NCBI GenBank assembly: GCA_947503285.1
Contig: CANNDD010000005.1
Coordinates: 62,001 to 126,000, forward strand
Direction: 5' to 3'
Origin: an uncultured Croceitalea sp.
Lineage (GTDB): Bacteria > Bacteroidota > Bacteroidia > Flavobacteriales > Flavobacteriaceae
DNA length: 64,000 nt
The notes under the pieces are model-generated. The model searched no databases. It had not been told where the DNA came from and worked only from the letters and a program-made list of their open reading frames with translations. The position numbers and the translations under genes are program-made. Shown here in pieces: positions 17,676-26,487 of this stretch. Numbering within the stretch: the first letter of the stretch is position 1; each line of letters begins with the position of its first letter.

Positions 17676-20600
17676 ATGAATCGAACCACTTCCGTTTTTT
17701 TAGCACTCTTTTTAGGTCTTTTGGTTTTAGGTTTTTCACAAGAAACCAAGGTATATACCCACGAGCAAAAGCAGTTTCAAGATGCTTTGGCCTTGTATAA
17801 CAACCAACAATATCAAGCAGCCCAAGCACTTTTTGAAAAAGTCAAGACCAGTACGAAAGACTACGAGACCGAGGCTAATAGCGTCTATTATGCAGCAAAT
17901 GCCGCGGTTCGGTTGAACCAACGGGGAGCCGACAAACTCATGGAAGACTTTGTGGAACGTTACCCAACTTCCACTAAGCGCAATTCCGCTTTTATGGATG
18001 TTGCCGATTATTATTTTGAAACGGGCAAATATCCTTTTGCCTTAAAATGGTACAAGAAAGTTGATCAAAACGCCATATCGCGAAATGACATGGAAAAGTT
18101 CAATTTTAATATCGGATATGCCTATTATGCTTCGAACAGGCCCAAAGAAGCTGAAAAATACCTCAATAAAGTACTTACTTCTGAAAAATATGGTGCCCAA
18201 GCAAAGTACTATATGGGCTATATCGCTTACGAACAAGATGATTATGATGGTGCGAATGAGCGATTCGATGAAATATCAGATCCGAAAGTTCTAGAAGAAA
18301 AACTTTCCTATTATCAAGCGGACTTAAATTTTAAACTGGGCAATTTTGAAAAAGCCATTGAAATGGCCAAAAAACAACTGCCAAAGTCAGACCGTAGGGA
18401 AATTTCTGAATTGAACAAAGTCATTGGCGAGAGCTACTTTAATTTAGAAAAGTACGATGAGGCCATCCCATATTTAAAAGCGTATAAAGGCAAACGGGGA
18501 AGATGGAACAACACTGATTTTTATCTTTTAGGATATAGCTACTACAAACAAGGTGATTTTGAAGCCGCTATTGGGCAATTCAATAAAATTATCGATGGTA
18601 CAAACGGTGTGGCCCAGAACGCTTATTATCACTTGGCGGAGTGCTACCTGAAGTTGGAAAAAAAATCTGAAGCACTGAATGCATTTCGCAATGCCTCTGA
18701 AATGGAATTCAACGAAGCTATTGAAAGGGATGCGCTACTCAACTATGCAAGGTTGAGTTATGAAATAGGTAATGCCTACGAACCAGTACCACAGGTTATT
18801 AGTTCTTATTTAGAAAAGTACCCCAAAGATGAAAGACAAGAAGAGTTGCAGACCTTGCTCATAGATTCTTATATCACTTCAAAAAACTTTGAGGGTGCCA
18901 TGACGTTGCTAGAGAAAAACTCAGGCTACGCAAGCAAGGAAACCTACCAAAAAGTTGCCTTTTATAGGGGAGTGGAATTATTTATTGACGGGGATTATGA
19001 ATTGGCCGTAGAGCGATTCTCAAAATCTTTGAAAAATCCAGAAAATGGAAATTTTGATGCAAGGGCAAGATATTGGAGGGCAGAAGCAGCGTATCGTTTA
19101 AACCGTTTTGATGAAGCTTTAGAGGGTTTTATGAAGTTCAAACAAAACCCAGAGGCAACAACAACGGATGAATTTGAACAATTGGATTACAACTTAGGAT
19201 ATTGTCATTTCAAATTAAAGCAATACGATAAGGCTATTTCCTATTTTAAAAATGTCTCAGCGAATGGTAATCAAGAGCAGTCCAATGACGCATTGATTCG
19301 CTTAGGCGATAGTTACTTTGTGACCAGTAACTACCAATCAGCGATTTCGGCTTATGACAAGGCGTCGCAAATGAATGGACCGGAACGTGATTATGCAGCA
19401 TTTCAAAAGGCGATATGTAATGGGTTCTTAGGTAAGAATCCAGCAAAGATTGAAGAATTGATAAGGTTTGTAGATCGCTATCCAAAATCCTCACTACAAG
19501 ACGATGCGCTTTTTGAACTGGGCAACACTTACGTCAAAACCGCTAAAGAAACAGAAGGGCTACGTAGCTACGACAAGTTGATTTCCAACTATGGACGCAG
19601 CAAATTTGCCCCAAGGGCTATGCTGCGCCAGGGATTGGTACACTACAATGCCGGACGCAATGAGAAAGCTTTGACAAAACTGAAAGGTGTGGTAAATGAC
19701 TATCCTAAAAGTCAAGAAGCCAAGCAAGCAGTGGCAACTGCAAAATTGGTCTATGTTGATATGGGGCGTGTAAGCGAATATGCCGCATGGGCCAGAAACC
19801 TTGATTTTGTTGAGGTGACCGATTCAGAACTTGACGAGGCCAGCTTTGAGGCGGCAAATCGAAAGTATGCCGAGGGGAAAACGGATGTTGCCATCAAGGG
19901 TTTTGAAGCCTACTTGAAAGAGTTTCCCAATGGGCTTCACTCCAATCTGGTAAATTTTTCATTGGCACAATTGTATTTTTCCCAAGGGGAGAAGGATAAA
20001 GCCTTACCGCTTTATGCAAACGTGGCTGAAAATGGCATTAGTGAATATAGTGAGCAGGCACTGACGAGGGTCTGTGAAATATATGTGGCAAAAGAAGATT
20101 ATAACAATGCCATCCCCTTTTTAGAGCGGCTGGAGAATACCGCAGAGATTACACAAAATAGAACCTTTGCCCAATCCAATTTAATGAAGGGGTATTACGG
20201 TCGAAAAGACTATGAAAAAACCATTGCTTACGCAGAAAAGGTTCTGGCCGCCCCTAATATCGACAATAGGATAAAAAGTGATGCCCAGATTATGATTGCT
20301 CGTGCCGCCATTGAAACGGGTAATGAACAAATTGCTGAAACCGCTTTTGCCGAGGTCAAAAAAATAGCATCGGGCGAGGTTGCCGCAGAAGCATGGTACT
20401 ACGATGCCTTTTTTAAGAACAAGAAGGAAAATTTTGAAGCCTCAAATGTATCGGTCCAAAAATTGGTAAAAGACTATTCGGCGTATAAAGAATGGGGTGG
20501 AAAGGGGTTGGTAATCATGGCCAAGAATTTTTATGCTTTGGATGATGCCTTTCAAGCGACCTATATTTTGGAAAGTGTCATTGAGAATTTTGCAGAATTC

Positions 20601-20693
20601 GATGAAATCGTCGCCAATGCCAAAGGAGAGCTTTCATTGATAAAATCACGCCAGGCAGAAGTCAACTCATCAGTCAATCCAAATGGAAATTAA
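17676..20693 (+). CDS. Large TPR protein, exported
   Basis: This 1005-residue protein has a signal peptide (FLALFLGLLVLGFSQ) and then tetratricopeptide repeats almost throughout. Repeats such as FNIGYAYYASNRPKEAEKYL, YYHLAECYLKLEKKSEALNA and LGYCHFKLKQYDKAISYF are seen, at least fifteen in total. TPR solenoids are protein-docking surfaces. Secreted versions in Bacteroidota usually act in the periplasm or at the inner face of the outer membrane. The next gene, an outer-membrane barrel whose signal-peptide start lies 10 bp downstream, is very probably its partner. No enzyme domain is present. The function is unassigned; a role in envelope assembly is inference. Confidence 0.85.
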   Translation: MNRTTSVFLALFLGLLVLGFSQETKVYTHEQKQFQDALALYNNQQYQAAQALFEKVKTSTKDYETEANSVYYAANAAVRLNQRGADKLMEDFVERYPTSTKRNSAFMDVADYYFETGKYPFALKWYKKVDQNAISRNDMEKFNFNIGYAYYASNRPKEAEKYLNKVLTSEKYGAQAKYYMGYIAYEQDDYDGANERFDEISDPKVLEEKLSYYQADLNFKLGNFEKAIEMAKKQLPKSDRREISELNKVIGESYFNLEKYDEAIPYLKAYKGKRGRWNNTDFYLLGYSYYKQGDFEAAIGQFNKIIDGTNGVAQNAYYHLAECYLKLEKKSEALNAFRNASEMEFNEAIERDALLNYARLSYEIGNAYEPVPQVISSYLEKYPKDERQEELQTLLIDSYITSKNFEGAMTLLEKNSGYASKETYQKVAFYRGVELFIDGDYELAVERFSKSLKNPENGNFDARARYWRAEAAYRLNRFDEALEGFMKFKQNPEATTTDEFEQLDYNLGYCHFKLKQYDKAISYFKNVSANGNQEQSNDALIRLGDSYFVTSNYQSAISAYDKASQMNGPERDYAAFQKAICNGFLGKNPAKIEELIRFVDRYPKSSLQDDALFELGNTYVKTAKETEGLRSYDKLISNYGRSKFAPRAMLRQGLVHYNAGRNEKALTKLKGVVNDYPKSQEAKQAVATAKLVYVDMGRVSEYAAWARNLDFVEVTDSELDEASFEAANRKYAEGKTDVAIKGFEAYLKEFPNGLHSNLVNFSLAQLYFSQGEKDKALPLYANVAENGISEYSEQALTRVCEIYVAKEDYNNAIPFLERLENTAEITQNRTFAQSNLMKGYYGRKDYEKTIAYAEKVLAAPNIDNRIKSDAQIMIARAAIETGNEQIAETAFAEVKKIASGEVAAEAWYYDAFFKNKKENFEASNVSVQKLVKDYSAYKEWGGKGLVIMAKNFYALDDAFQATYILESVIENFAEFDEIVANAKGELSLIKSRQAEVNSSVNPNGN

Positions 20694-20703
20694 TCAGGAC
20701 ACC

Positions 20704-22452
20704 ATGCAGAAAACCATTTTATCCACGATACTTTGTCTAGTCGTTTTTGGTTCGGTAAAAGCCCAAGAAACCGATACTATCGGCACCGAAACCGTAACGG
20801 TGGTAAAGCCATACTCCCCTACGGTTTCCGATGCTTTCAAAATTAAGGTTGCGCCAATTTTGAATGATTCGATTGTGTTGCAAAAAAAGAAAATAACCTA
20901 TAATATCTTTTCGGTACCTGTCGCTTCAACATTTACCCCGGCAAAAGCGAAGGCGGCGAAAGTTGAAAAGCTTCCGCCTCCTGTACTCTATAACTCCTAT
21001 GCGTCGGTGGGCTTAGGAAATTTCAATAATGCGCTAGTCGAGTTTTACACAAGCAGTGAGTTGGGTAGGGATGAGGATTTGTTGGATGTAGGTTTGAACC
21101 ATCATTCATCTCGGGGTGATATTGAGAGTACGCCTTTAGAAACTGATTTTTACAATACAAAACTCGACGTTTCATACGCTAAAAAAGATCGTGATTATAA
21201 TTGGGGAGCCACTGTCGGATTGCAGCACCAGTTGTACAATTGGTACGGTCTTGAAAGTGGTGCGTTCACCCAAGCTCAAATCGATGGTATTGATGAACAA
21301 CAAAACTACTTTAATGCCGAAGCGAAGGCAAACCTGACTGTAGAAGATTCTTTTTTTAAGCGTGGCGATATACTGTTAAGGCGGTTTTGGGATGCTGCGG
21401 AATCCGGTGAAAATAGAGTGGTATTGGATACGGAAATTGAACTGCCCATTACGGATGAATTGGTGAACTTCAAGACCAAGGTCGATTATGTGGGTGGTAG
21501 TTTCGAAAATGACGATTTGAACAATACTGTTAATGAAACCGGTATAGATTACAGTCATTTTCAGGTAGGGGTAAACCCTAGCTTTGTGGTTTTACGCGAT
21601 GAACTGACCTTAAACTTGGGTGCAAACTTGGTTTACGGAATGGATATAGAAGACAGCAGTGGCAGTTTTTACATCTATCCATCGGTTACGGCATCGTATC
21701 GGGTCATGGATGAACAGGTAATCGCCTATGCAGGTATCGTAGGTGATTTAAAGCAGAACTCATACCATGATTTTGTAAATGACAACCCATTTGTTTCACC
21801 AACGTTGTTTATTCAGCCTACAGACCAACAATATGAAGGGTACCTGGGTTTGAGGGGACAGCTCTTTTCAAATGTCGGCTACAATATTAAAGGATCCTAT
21901 CTGGCGGAAAATAGAAGGCCCTTGTTCTTTTTAAATCCCCAAAATGTGGGTAGAACGGATGCACAAGGCTATAATTTCGGCAACTCTTTTCAAGTGTTTT
22001 ATGATGACCTTAGAACATTCGGTGTTTTTGCCGAGTTGAATGTTGATGTCAACCGCAATTTTTCGTTTGGCCTAAATGCGGAATACTATAATTACAATAC
22101 GGAAACGGACAATCCGGCATGGAACTTACCTGAGGTCAAAGGTTCTTTATTTTTGGATTATCAAATTACGGAACAGTGGTTTGCCGGCGCCAACTTATTT
22201 TTTGTTGGGGAGCGTGAAGACTTGGTTTCAGTTGCACAGGCCAATACACCACCCAATTTGTTTCCATCTGAAATAGTAACCTTGGAAAGCTTTTTTGATG
22301 CCAATGCACATATTGGGTATCGTTTTAACAAACAGCTGTCGGCATTTGCCAAATTCAATAATTTGGCAAACAACAGCTACGAACAGTGGCATAATTTCAG
22401 GGTACAAAGTTTTCAAGCTTTAGCCGGTGTATCTTATAAGTTTGATCTATAG
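20704..22452 (+). CDS. Outer membrane beta-barrel protein paired with TPR protein
   Basis: The start at 20704 is chosen because it gives a clean signal peptide (MQKTILSTILCLVVFGSVKAQ) and places the gene 10 bp after the TPR gene. An upstream ATG at 20683 overlaps the TPR gene by 11 bp. The product is 582 residues. The N-terminal mature segment (ETVTVVKPYSPTVSDAFKIK) is followed by a Pro-rich linker and a barrel with many alternating aromatic strands. It ends in LAGVSYKFDL, a good outer-membrane C-terminal strand. No plug domain or TonB box can be defined, so it is not a complete TonB-dependent receptor, although it resembles receptor barrels. Confidence 0.8.
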   Translation: MQKTILSTILCLVVFGSVKAQETDTIGTETVTVVKPYSPTVSDAFKIKVAPILNDSIVLQKKKITYNIFSVPVASTFTPAKAKAAKVEKLPPPVLYNSYASVGLGNFNNALVEFYTSSELGRDEDLLDVGLNHHSSRGDIESTPLETDFYNTKLDVSYAKKDRDYNWGATVGLQHQLYNWYGLESGAFTQAQIDGIDEQQNYFNAEAKANLTVEDSFFKRGDILLRRFWDAAESGENRVVLDTEIELPITDELVNFKTKVDYVGGSFENDDLNNTVNETGIDYSHFQVGVNPSFVVLRDELTLNLGANLVYGMDIEDSSGSFYIYPSVTASYRVMDEQVIAYAGIVGDLKQNSYHDFVNDNPFVSPTLFIQPTDQQYEGYLGLRGQLFSNVGYNIKGSYLAENRRPLFFLNPQNVGRTDAQGYNFGNSFQVFYDDLRTFGVFAELNVDVNRNFSFGLNAEYYNYNTETDNPAWNLPEVKGSLFLDYQITEQWFAGANLFFVGEREDLVSVAQANTPPNLFPSEIVTLESFFDANAHIGYRFNKQLSAFAKFNNLANNSYEQWHNFRVQSFQALAGVSYKFDL

Positions 22453-22504
22453 CGAATAGCATTGTGGTCTGATTTGTTATCTTAGGCCTACTTTGCTATA
22501 GGTT

Positions 22505-23599
22505 ATGATCGGTTGTAATCGCAGACATATTCTTTTTATTTTTCTATTGATCGGATTTCAGTCGTATTGCCAAAATCTGGTCAAGAACCCTAGTTTTGAA
22601 CGTTTTGATGCCTGCCCAAAAACATTGGGGACCTTCAAAGATGATGTTACCTCTTGGACCACCCCGACAAAAGGGTCTACAGATTATTTCAACACCTGTA
22701 GTATCGTAATGGGTGCCCCAGAAAACTTCAATGGCGTTCAACAGGTTAAGTTCGGCAAGGGCTATGCCGGCCTCTACTTTTATGCCCCATCTGATTATAG
22801 GGAATATATTCAGGTGCCGCTCAAAAAAATGCTTCGAAAAGACGTATTCTATAACTTAAGTTTTTATATCAGCTTGGCCGAGGGCTCCGATTTCGCAGTA
22901 AAGGATTTTGGGGTGGTATTCAGTTATAAGGAATTACGGATAGATACCAAGAAAGCGTTGTCTAGAGGTCGTTTATTCAGTAGTAGCGGCAACCGATTCC
23001 ATACGATGGAAATCAATCATCCAGAATTTCATGAAGACAAATCCGATTGGTTGAAGGTAACCCTAGGTTTTAAGGCGAAGGGTTATGAGAAATACCTGAC
23101 TCTTGGTAACCTTCGCAACAATCAAAAAACCAGAAAAGTACAGACCAAAAGAAAAGAAACCAAGAAAGGGGCTTACTATTATATTGATATGATATCGTTA
23201 CAATCGGCGAACCAACGGCCTTCTGTCGAAGCGGATAGGGAATTGAAAAAAGATAGTCTATTCGTGCTAAAGAACATTCATTTTAGCTTTGATAAGTTTA
23301 CAATTGATCGCGATGCAATAAAGGAACTGGAATTCATTCGGGAACGATTGAACGCAGCTCCCGAATTGATGATTGAAATTCATGGGCATACCGATAGTTA
23401 TGGTAATGACCAATATAACAAAAGACTTTCTGAAAAACGGGCGAAGTCAATCGCTGACTATTTTGTTAGTGTAGGCATAGTAACTGAACGCGTATCATGG
23501 GTGGGCCATGGTAGTGAAGACCCCATCACGAATAATTCCAACGAACAGGGTAGGTCACGCAATAGAAGGGTAGGATTTATTTTAAAGACTATGGAGTGA
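22505..23599 (+). CDS. OmpA-family protein 1 with N-terminal NPSFE module
   Basis: This 364-residue protein has a signal peptide (LFIFLLIGFQSYCQ). A beta-sandwich-like module covers about residues 24-235 (NLVKNPSFERFDACP, PTKGSTDYFNTC, KGYAGLYFYAPSDYREYIQV) and resembles a carbohydrate-binding fold. A C-terminal OmpA-like peptidoglycan-binding domain covers about 250-364. In that domain HGHTDSYG supplies the Asp and RLSEKRAKSIADYF the Arg that bind diaminopimelate; RNRRV is also intact. It is the first of three tandem paralogs. Its 3' end overlaps the convergent gene at 23589 by 11 bp. The ligand of the N-terminal module is unknown. Confidence 0.88.
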   Translation: MIGCNRRHILFIFLLIGFQSYCQNLVKNPSFERFDACPKTLGTFKDDVTSWTTPTKGSTDYFNTCSIVMGAPENFNGVQQVKFGKGYAGLYFYAPSDYREYIQVPLKKMLRKDVFYNLSFYISLAEGSDFAVKDFGVVFSYKELRIDTKKALSRGRLFSSSGNRFHTMEINHPEFHEDKSDWLKVTLGFKAKGYEKYLTLGNLRNNQKTRKVQTKRKETKKGAYYYIDMISLQSANQRPSVEADRELKKDSLFVLKNIHFSFDKFTIDRDAIKELEFIRERLNAAPELMIEIHGHTDSYGNDQYNKRLSEKRAKSIADYFVSVGIVTERVSWVGHGSEDPITNNSNEQGRSRNRRVGFILKTME

Positions 23600-24029
23600 A
23601 TTTGTAATCACCATCAAAGAAGAGCGTGCTTGCCAATTCAATTTTACGCTTGGGAAATAAGATTTCTCGATCCAAAGGGTGTTGAAAGAACCTATGAAAG
23701 ATACTTGACGTTCCGTTGATTAATTTTCGCATCTCCTCATCGTATTGCAATACGATATCTTCGGTACGACCGCCGCTCAGTACAAAGAAAGACTCGGTTT
23801 GATAACCTTTGGAAGAGATACTTACTTTCCAGTGAAAGTCTTTACTACTGGTCAATACGAAAGAACCTTCATAATCAGAATAAGTAGCCTCATCCGTGGT
23901 ATCTAGGCTAATTGCAGCCAAATAGACAGGAAGACCGAGTTCATCAACGACTTTTCCCGAAATCGTATTTTGACCTAAGCCAAAATAGGGCATCGAAAAG
24001 AGTAGAAGCACAGTGGTTAAAATGCGCAT
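23589..24029 (-). CDS. Carboxypeptidase-regulatory-like domain protein, secreted
   Basis: The start at 24029 gives a signal peptide (MRILTTVLLLFSMPYFGLGQ); the longer frame from 24098 would bury it. The 146-residue product has one carboxypeptidase-regulatory-like beta-sandwich (NTISGKVVDELGLPVYLAAI, DYEGSFVLTSS). A C-terminal part of about 60 residues is not recognised (MRKLINGTSSIFHRFFQHPL). It lacks the plug and barrel that usually follow this domain in TonB-dependent receptors. It lies antisense between the first and second OmpA paralogs and overlaps the first at its 3' end. Confidence 0.75.
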   Translation of the reverse strand: MRILTTVLLLFSMPYFGLGQNTISGKVVDELGLPVYLAAISLDTTDEATYSDYEGSFVLTSSKDFHWKVSISSKGYQTESFFVLSGGRTEDIVLQYDEEMRKLINGTSSIFHRFFQHPLDREILFPKRKIELASTLFFDGDYKFTP

Positions 24030-24184
24030 TACCGTAAGATTTGGAATATTGTAACGTGGGTTCTTTGAAATTAGTGTCCACAAATCGATGAAGCGCAAAG
24101 ACCTTGAAGAAATTTAACAATAGGCAATATTCAAAATCATATGGCGTTTATAGTGGTACGAGAGCCCAAATCAATACATAGATT

Positions 24185-25279
24185 ATGTTTAGTATCAAAG
24201 CCTCTCGTAGTATCACTTTTCTTTGTGTAGCTCTTTTATTCAGTAGCTACGGCGTAGCTCAAAATCTAATTCTTAATCCCTCTTTTGAAGCATATAAGGC
24301 TTGTCCGTCCAATAGGATGGCATTTGATATGCTACTCGAAGATGTATCGTTGCCGACCCCAAGTTCAGGGGACTATTTCAATGAATGCGGCACGAACGAC
24401 TTTAACGTTCCCAATAACTTTAAAGGTTCTCAAACTGCCAGTAACGGTAAAGGCTATGCCGGTCTTTATTTTTATGCCTTGAATAATTATAGGGAATATA
24501 TTCAGTTGAATACCTCAAAAACGCTCAGGGAAAAACACCCTTATAAACTCTCTTTTCAGGTCAGTTTGGCCGAAACAAGCACCTTGGCCTTAAAGAATAT
24601 GTCAATCGTGTTGACCAATAAAAAAGTAAGTGTGCCCAATAGTGCTGTATTAACGGCATCTAGGGTCGATTTACAAGAAGGTATGGAATTTCATGAGGTG
24701 GCTTTGAAAGCGGACAATTCCTTGTCAAATAAAGAAGGGTGGGTTACGCTTACCGCTGAATTTGACGCTAAGGGATTTGAAAATCATATTGTTCTGGGCA
24801 ATTTCCAATCTAATGAAAATACGGTACTCTTAGAAAATGGAAAATCAGTTACCTCTGGTGATTTCTCATATTACTTTGTTGATAATCTGGTGTTGGAAGA
24901 ATTACCACGAGTGAACTATGAAAAAGATAAGATCTATGTTTTAGAACATAAACCTTTCGAACCAAAGGGATACGAACTCGATGAAGAAGCAATGGCCAGT
25001 GTCAAAAAGATATTCAAGTATTTAAAAGCCAATGCCGAGGTACAGTTAAAGATTACAGGGCATTCCCATGATGCCGGTACTCCAGAGTATAATAAGTTCG
25101 TTTCCTCTTTGCGGGCAAGGGCCGTAGCACTTTACCTTAAAAAACTGGGTATTGACGATAGTCGACTGGTCTGGGAAGGTGTTGGAGATACCAAACCCTT
25201 ACGCAATGGAAACATAAAAGACAATAAACCTGCCAATCAAAAGGTAGAGTTTGTGATGACCAATTTTGATGATCAATAG
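24185..25279 (+). CDS. OmpA-family protein 2 with altered peptidoglycan site
   Basis: This 364-residue paralog of the first OmpA protein has a signal peptide (ITFLCVALLFSSYGVAQ), the NPSFE module (NLILNPSFEAYKACP, GKGYAGLYFYALNNYREYIQ) and a C-terminal OmpA-like domain. In that domain the usual HTD is HSHD, so His stands where the diaminopimelate-binding Asp is expected. RNRRV is replaced by ANQKV. The binding Arg in SSLRARAVALYL is kept. Peptidoglycan binding may therefore be weakened or changed. The gene lies between the carboxypeptidase-regulatory-like gene and paralog 3, with a 65-bp gap before the chosen start of the latter. Confidence 0.86.
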   Translation: MFSIKASRSITFLCVALLFSSYGVAQNLILNPSFEAYKACPSNRMAFDMLLEDVSLPTPSSGDYFNECGTNDFNVPNNFKGSQTASNGKGYAGLYFYALNNYREYIQLNTSKTLREKHPYKLSFQVSLAETSTLALKNMSIVLTNKKVSVPNSAVLTASRVDLQEGMEFHEVALKADNSLSNKEGWVTLTAEFDAKGFENHIVLGNFQSNENTVLLENGKSVTSGDFSYYFVDNLVLEELPRVNYEKDKIYVLEHKPFEPKGYELDEEAMASVKKIFKYLKANAEVQLKITGHSHDAGTPEYNKFVSSLRARAVALYLKKLGIDDSRLVWEGVGDTKPLRNGNIKDNKPANQKVEFVMTNFDDQ

Positions 25280-25344
25280 CATATGTAGCATATGATCAAA
25301 TAAATAATACACTGCACGGGGGTGGCGTGTATGATAAACTGAAG

Positions 25345-26433
25345 ATGATGACAGAAAGGATACCTTTTGTCGTGATGATGATTTATTTTTTCCAAATCCC
25401 CCTGACCGCCCAAAATCTGGTGATCAATGGGGGCTTTGAGAATTACCATTCCTGTCCATCAGCAATAGGGAATCTATCTAACGATAGCAGGCATTTAAAA
25501 GCCCCGACCAAAGGCTCAACGGATTATTTTCATATCTGCGGAACCAATGATGTCGGTATCCCAAAAAATTTTAATGGTACCCAACCTGCTTTCGAAGGGG
25601 AGGCCTATGCAGGTCTTTATCTTTTAAGTCCGAATGATTATCGGGAGTATATCCAATTTGAGCTCAAGGAAAAATTAGGGAAAGGTAATTACTACAAGGT
25701 TTCCTTTCGTTTGAGCTTAGCAGAAATATCAGTACTTGCCATACAAGAAGCCTCAGTGCTGATGACCCAAGAACCTTTAAATATTGAAACCAATCAAAAT
25801 CTGTCTCCACGACGGTTGAACCGATTTGGGGTCGACCGGTTTTCTTATGTGAAGTTGAAGGTGAAACGTACCATTTTTGATAACGATGCATGGGCCCTGA
25901 TCGAGGGGGAGTTTGAGGCAAGGGGTTACGAAAAATATGTGACCTTCGGTAACTTTAAAGATGATAGGCACTCGAGAACTATCCGCTTAAACCAAAAGGA
26001 AAACAATCAAAAGGCCTTGTCGTACTATTATATTGATGATGTTTCACTTGTTTTGATACCCAGACAAGAATTTGAAATGAACCAACCTTTTGTATTGGAT
26101 CAATTGCAATTTGAGTTCGATGATTTTAAACTTACCGAAAAGGCCAAAATCGAGGTTCGTAAGGTATATGCCCATTTGCATAAAAACCCTAAAGTTCAAC
26201 TAGAGATCTATGGTCATACCGATGACCTCGGTTCAGAAAATTATAACAAGTACCTCTCTTCAAGAAGGGCTAGGGCAGTAGCACTTTATTTACAAGAACT
26301 AGGGCTTGACAAAATGCGAATCAGCTGGGAAGGAAAGGGTGATAAAATGCCACTCTATTCAGGCACTTCGAATAAGGAGCGCGATGCCAATAGAAGGGTC
26401 GAATTTGTGATTACCGAATTTGAAGACCATTAG
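25345..26433 (+). CDS. OmpA-family protein 3 with N-terminal NPSFE module
   Basis: The ATG at 25345 is preferred to the in-frame GTG at 25327 because the signal peptide (FVVMMIYFFQIPLTAQ) then has the usual spacing. The product is 362 residues. It repeats the architecture of the two previous genes: NLVINGGFENYHSCP (Gly-Gly in place of Pro-Ser), PTKGSTDYFHICGTND, GEAYAGLYLLSPNDYREYIQ, then an OmpA-like domain. That domain has an intact peptidoglycan site (YGHTDDLG, YLSSRRARAVALYLQELG, ANRRVEF). It is probably co-transcribed with paralog 2. Confidence 0.88.
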   Translation: MMTERIPFVVMMIYFFQIPLTAQNLVINGGFENYHSCPSAIGNLSNDSRHLKAPTKGSTDYFHICGTNDVGIPKNFNGTQPAFEGEAYAGLYLLSPNDYREYIQFELKEKLGKGNYYKVSFRLSLAEISVLAIQEASVLMTQEPLNIETNQNLSPRRLNRFGVDRFSYVKLKVKRTIFDNDAWALIEGEFEARGYEKYVTFGNFKDDRHSRTIRLNQKENNQKALSYYYIDDVSLVLIPRQEFEMNQPFVLDQLQFEFDDFKLTEKAKIEVRKVYAHLHKNPKVQLEIYGHTDDLGSENYNKYLSSRRARAVALYLQELGLDKMRISWEGKGDKMPLYSGTSNKERDANRRVEFVITEFEDH

Positions 26434-26487
26434 AAGGGTTTAGACGGCTTCTTTCAATTGCTTATTTTTGAATAAAGCCTGATTAAA

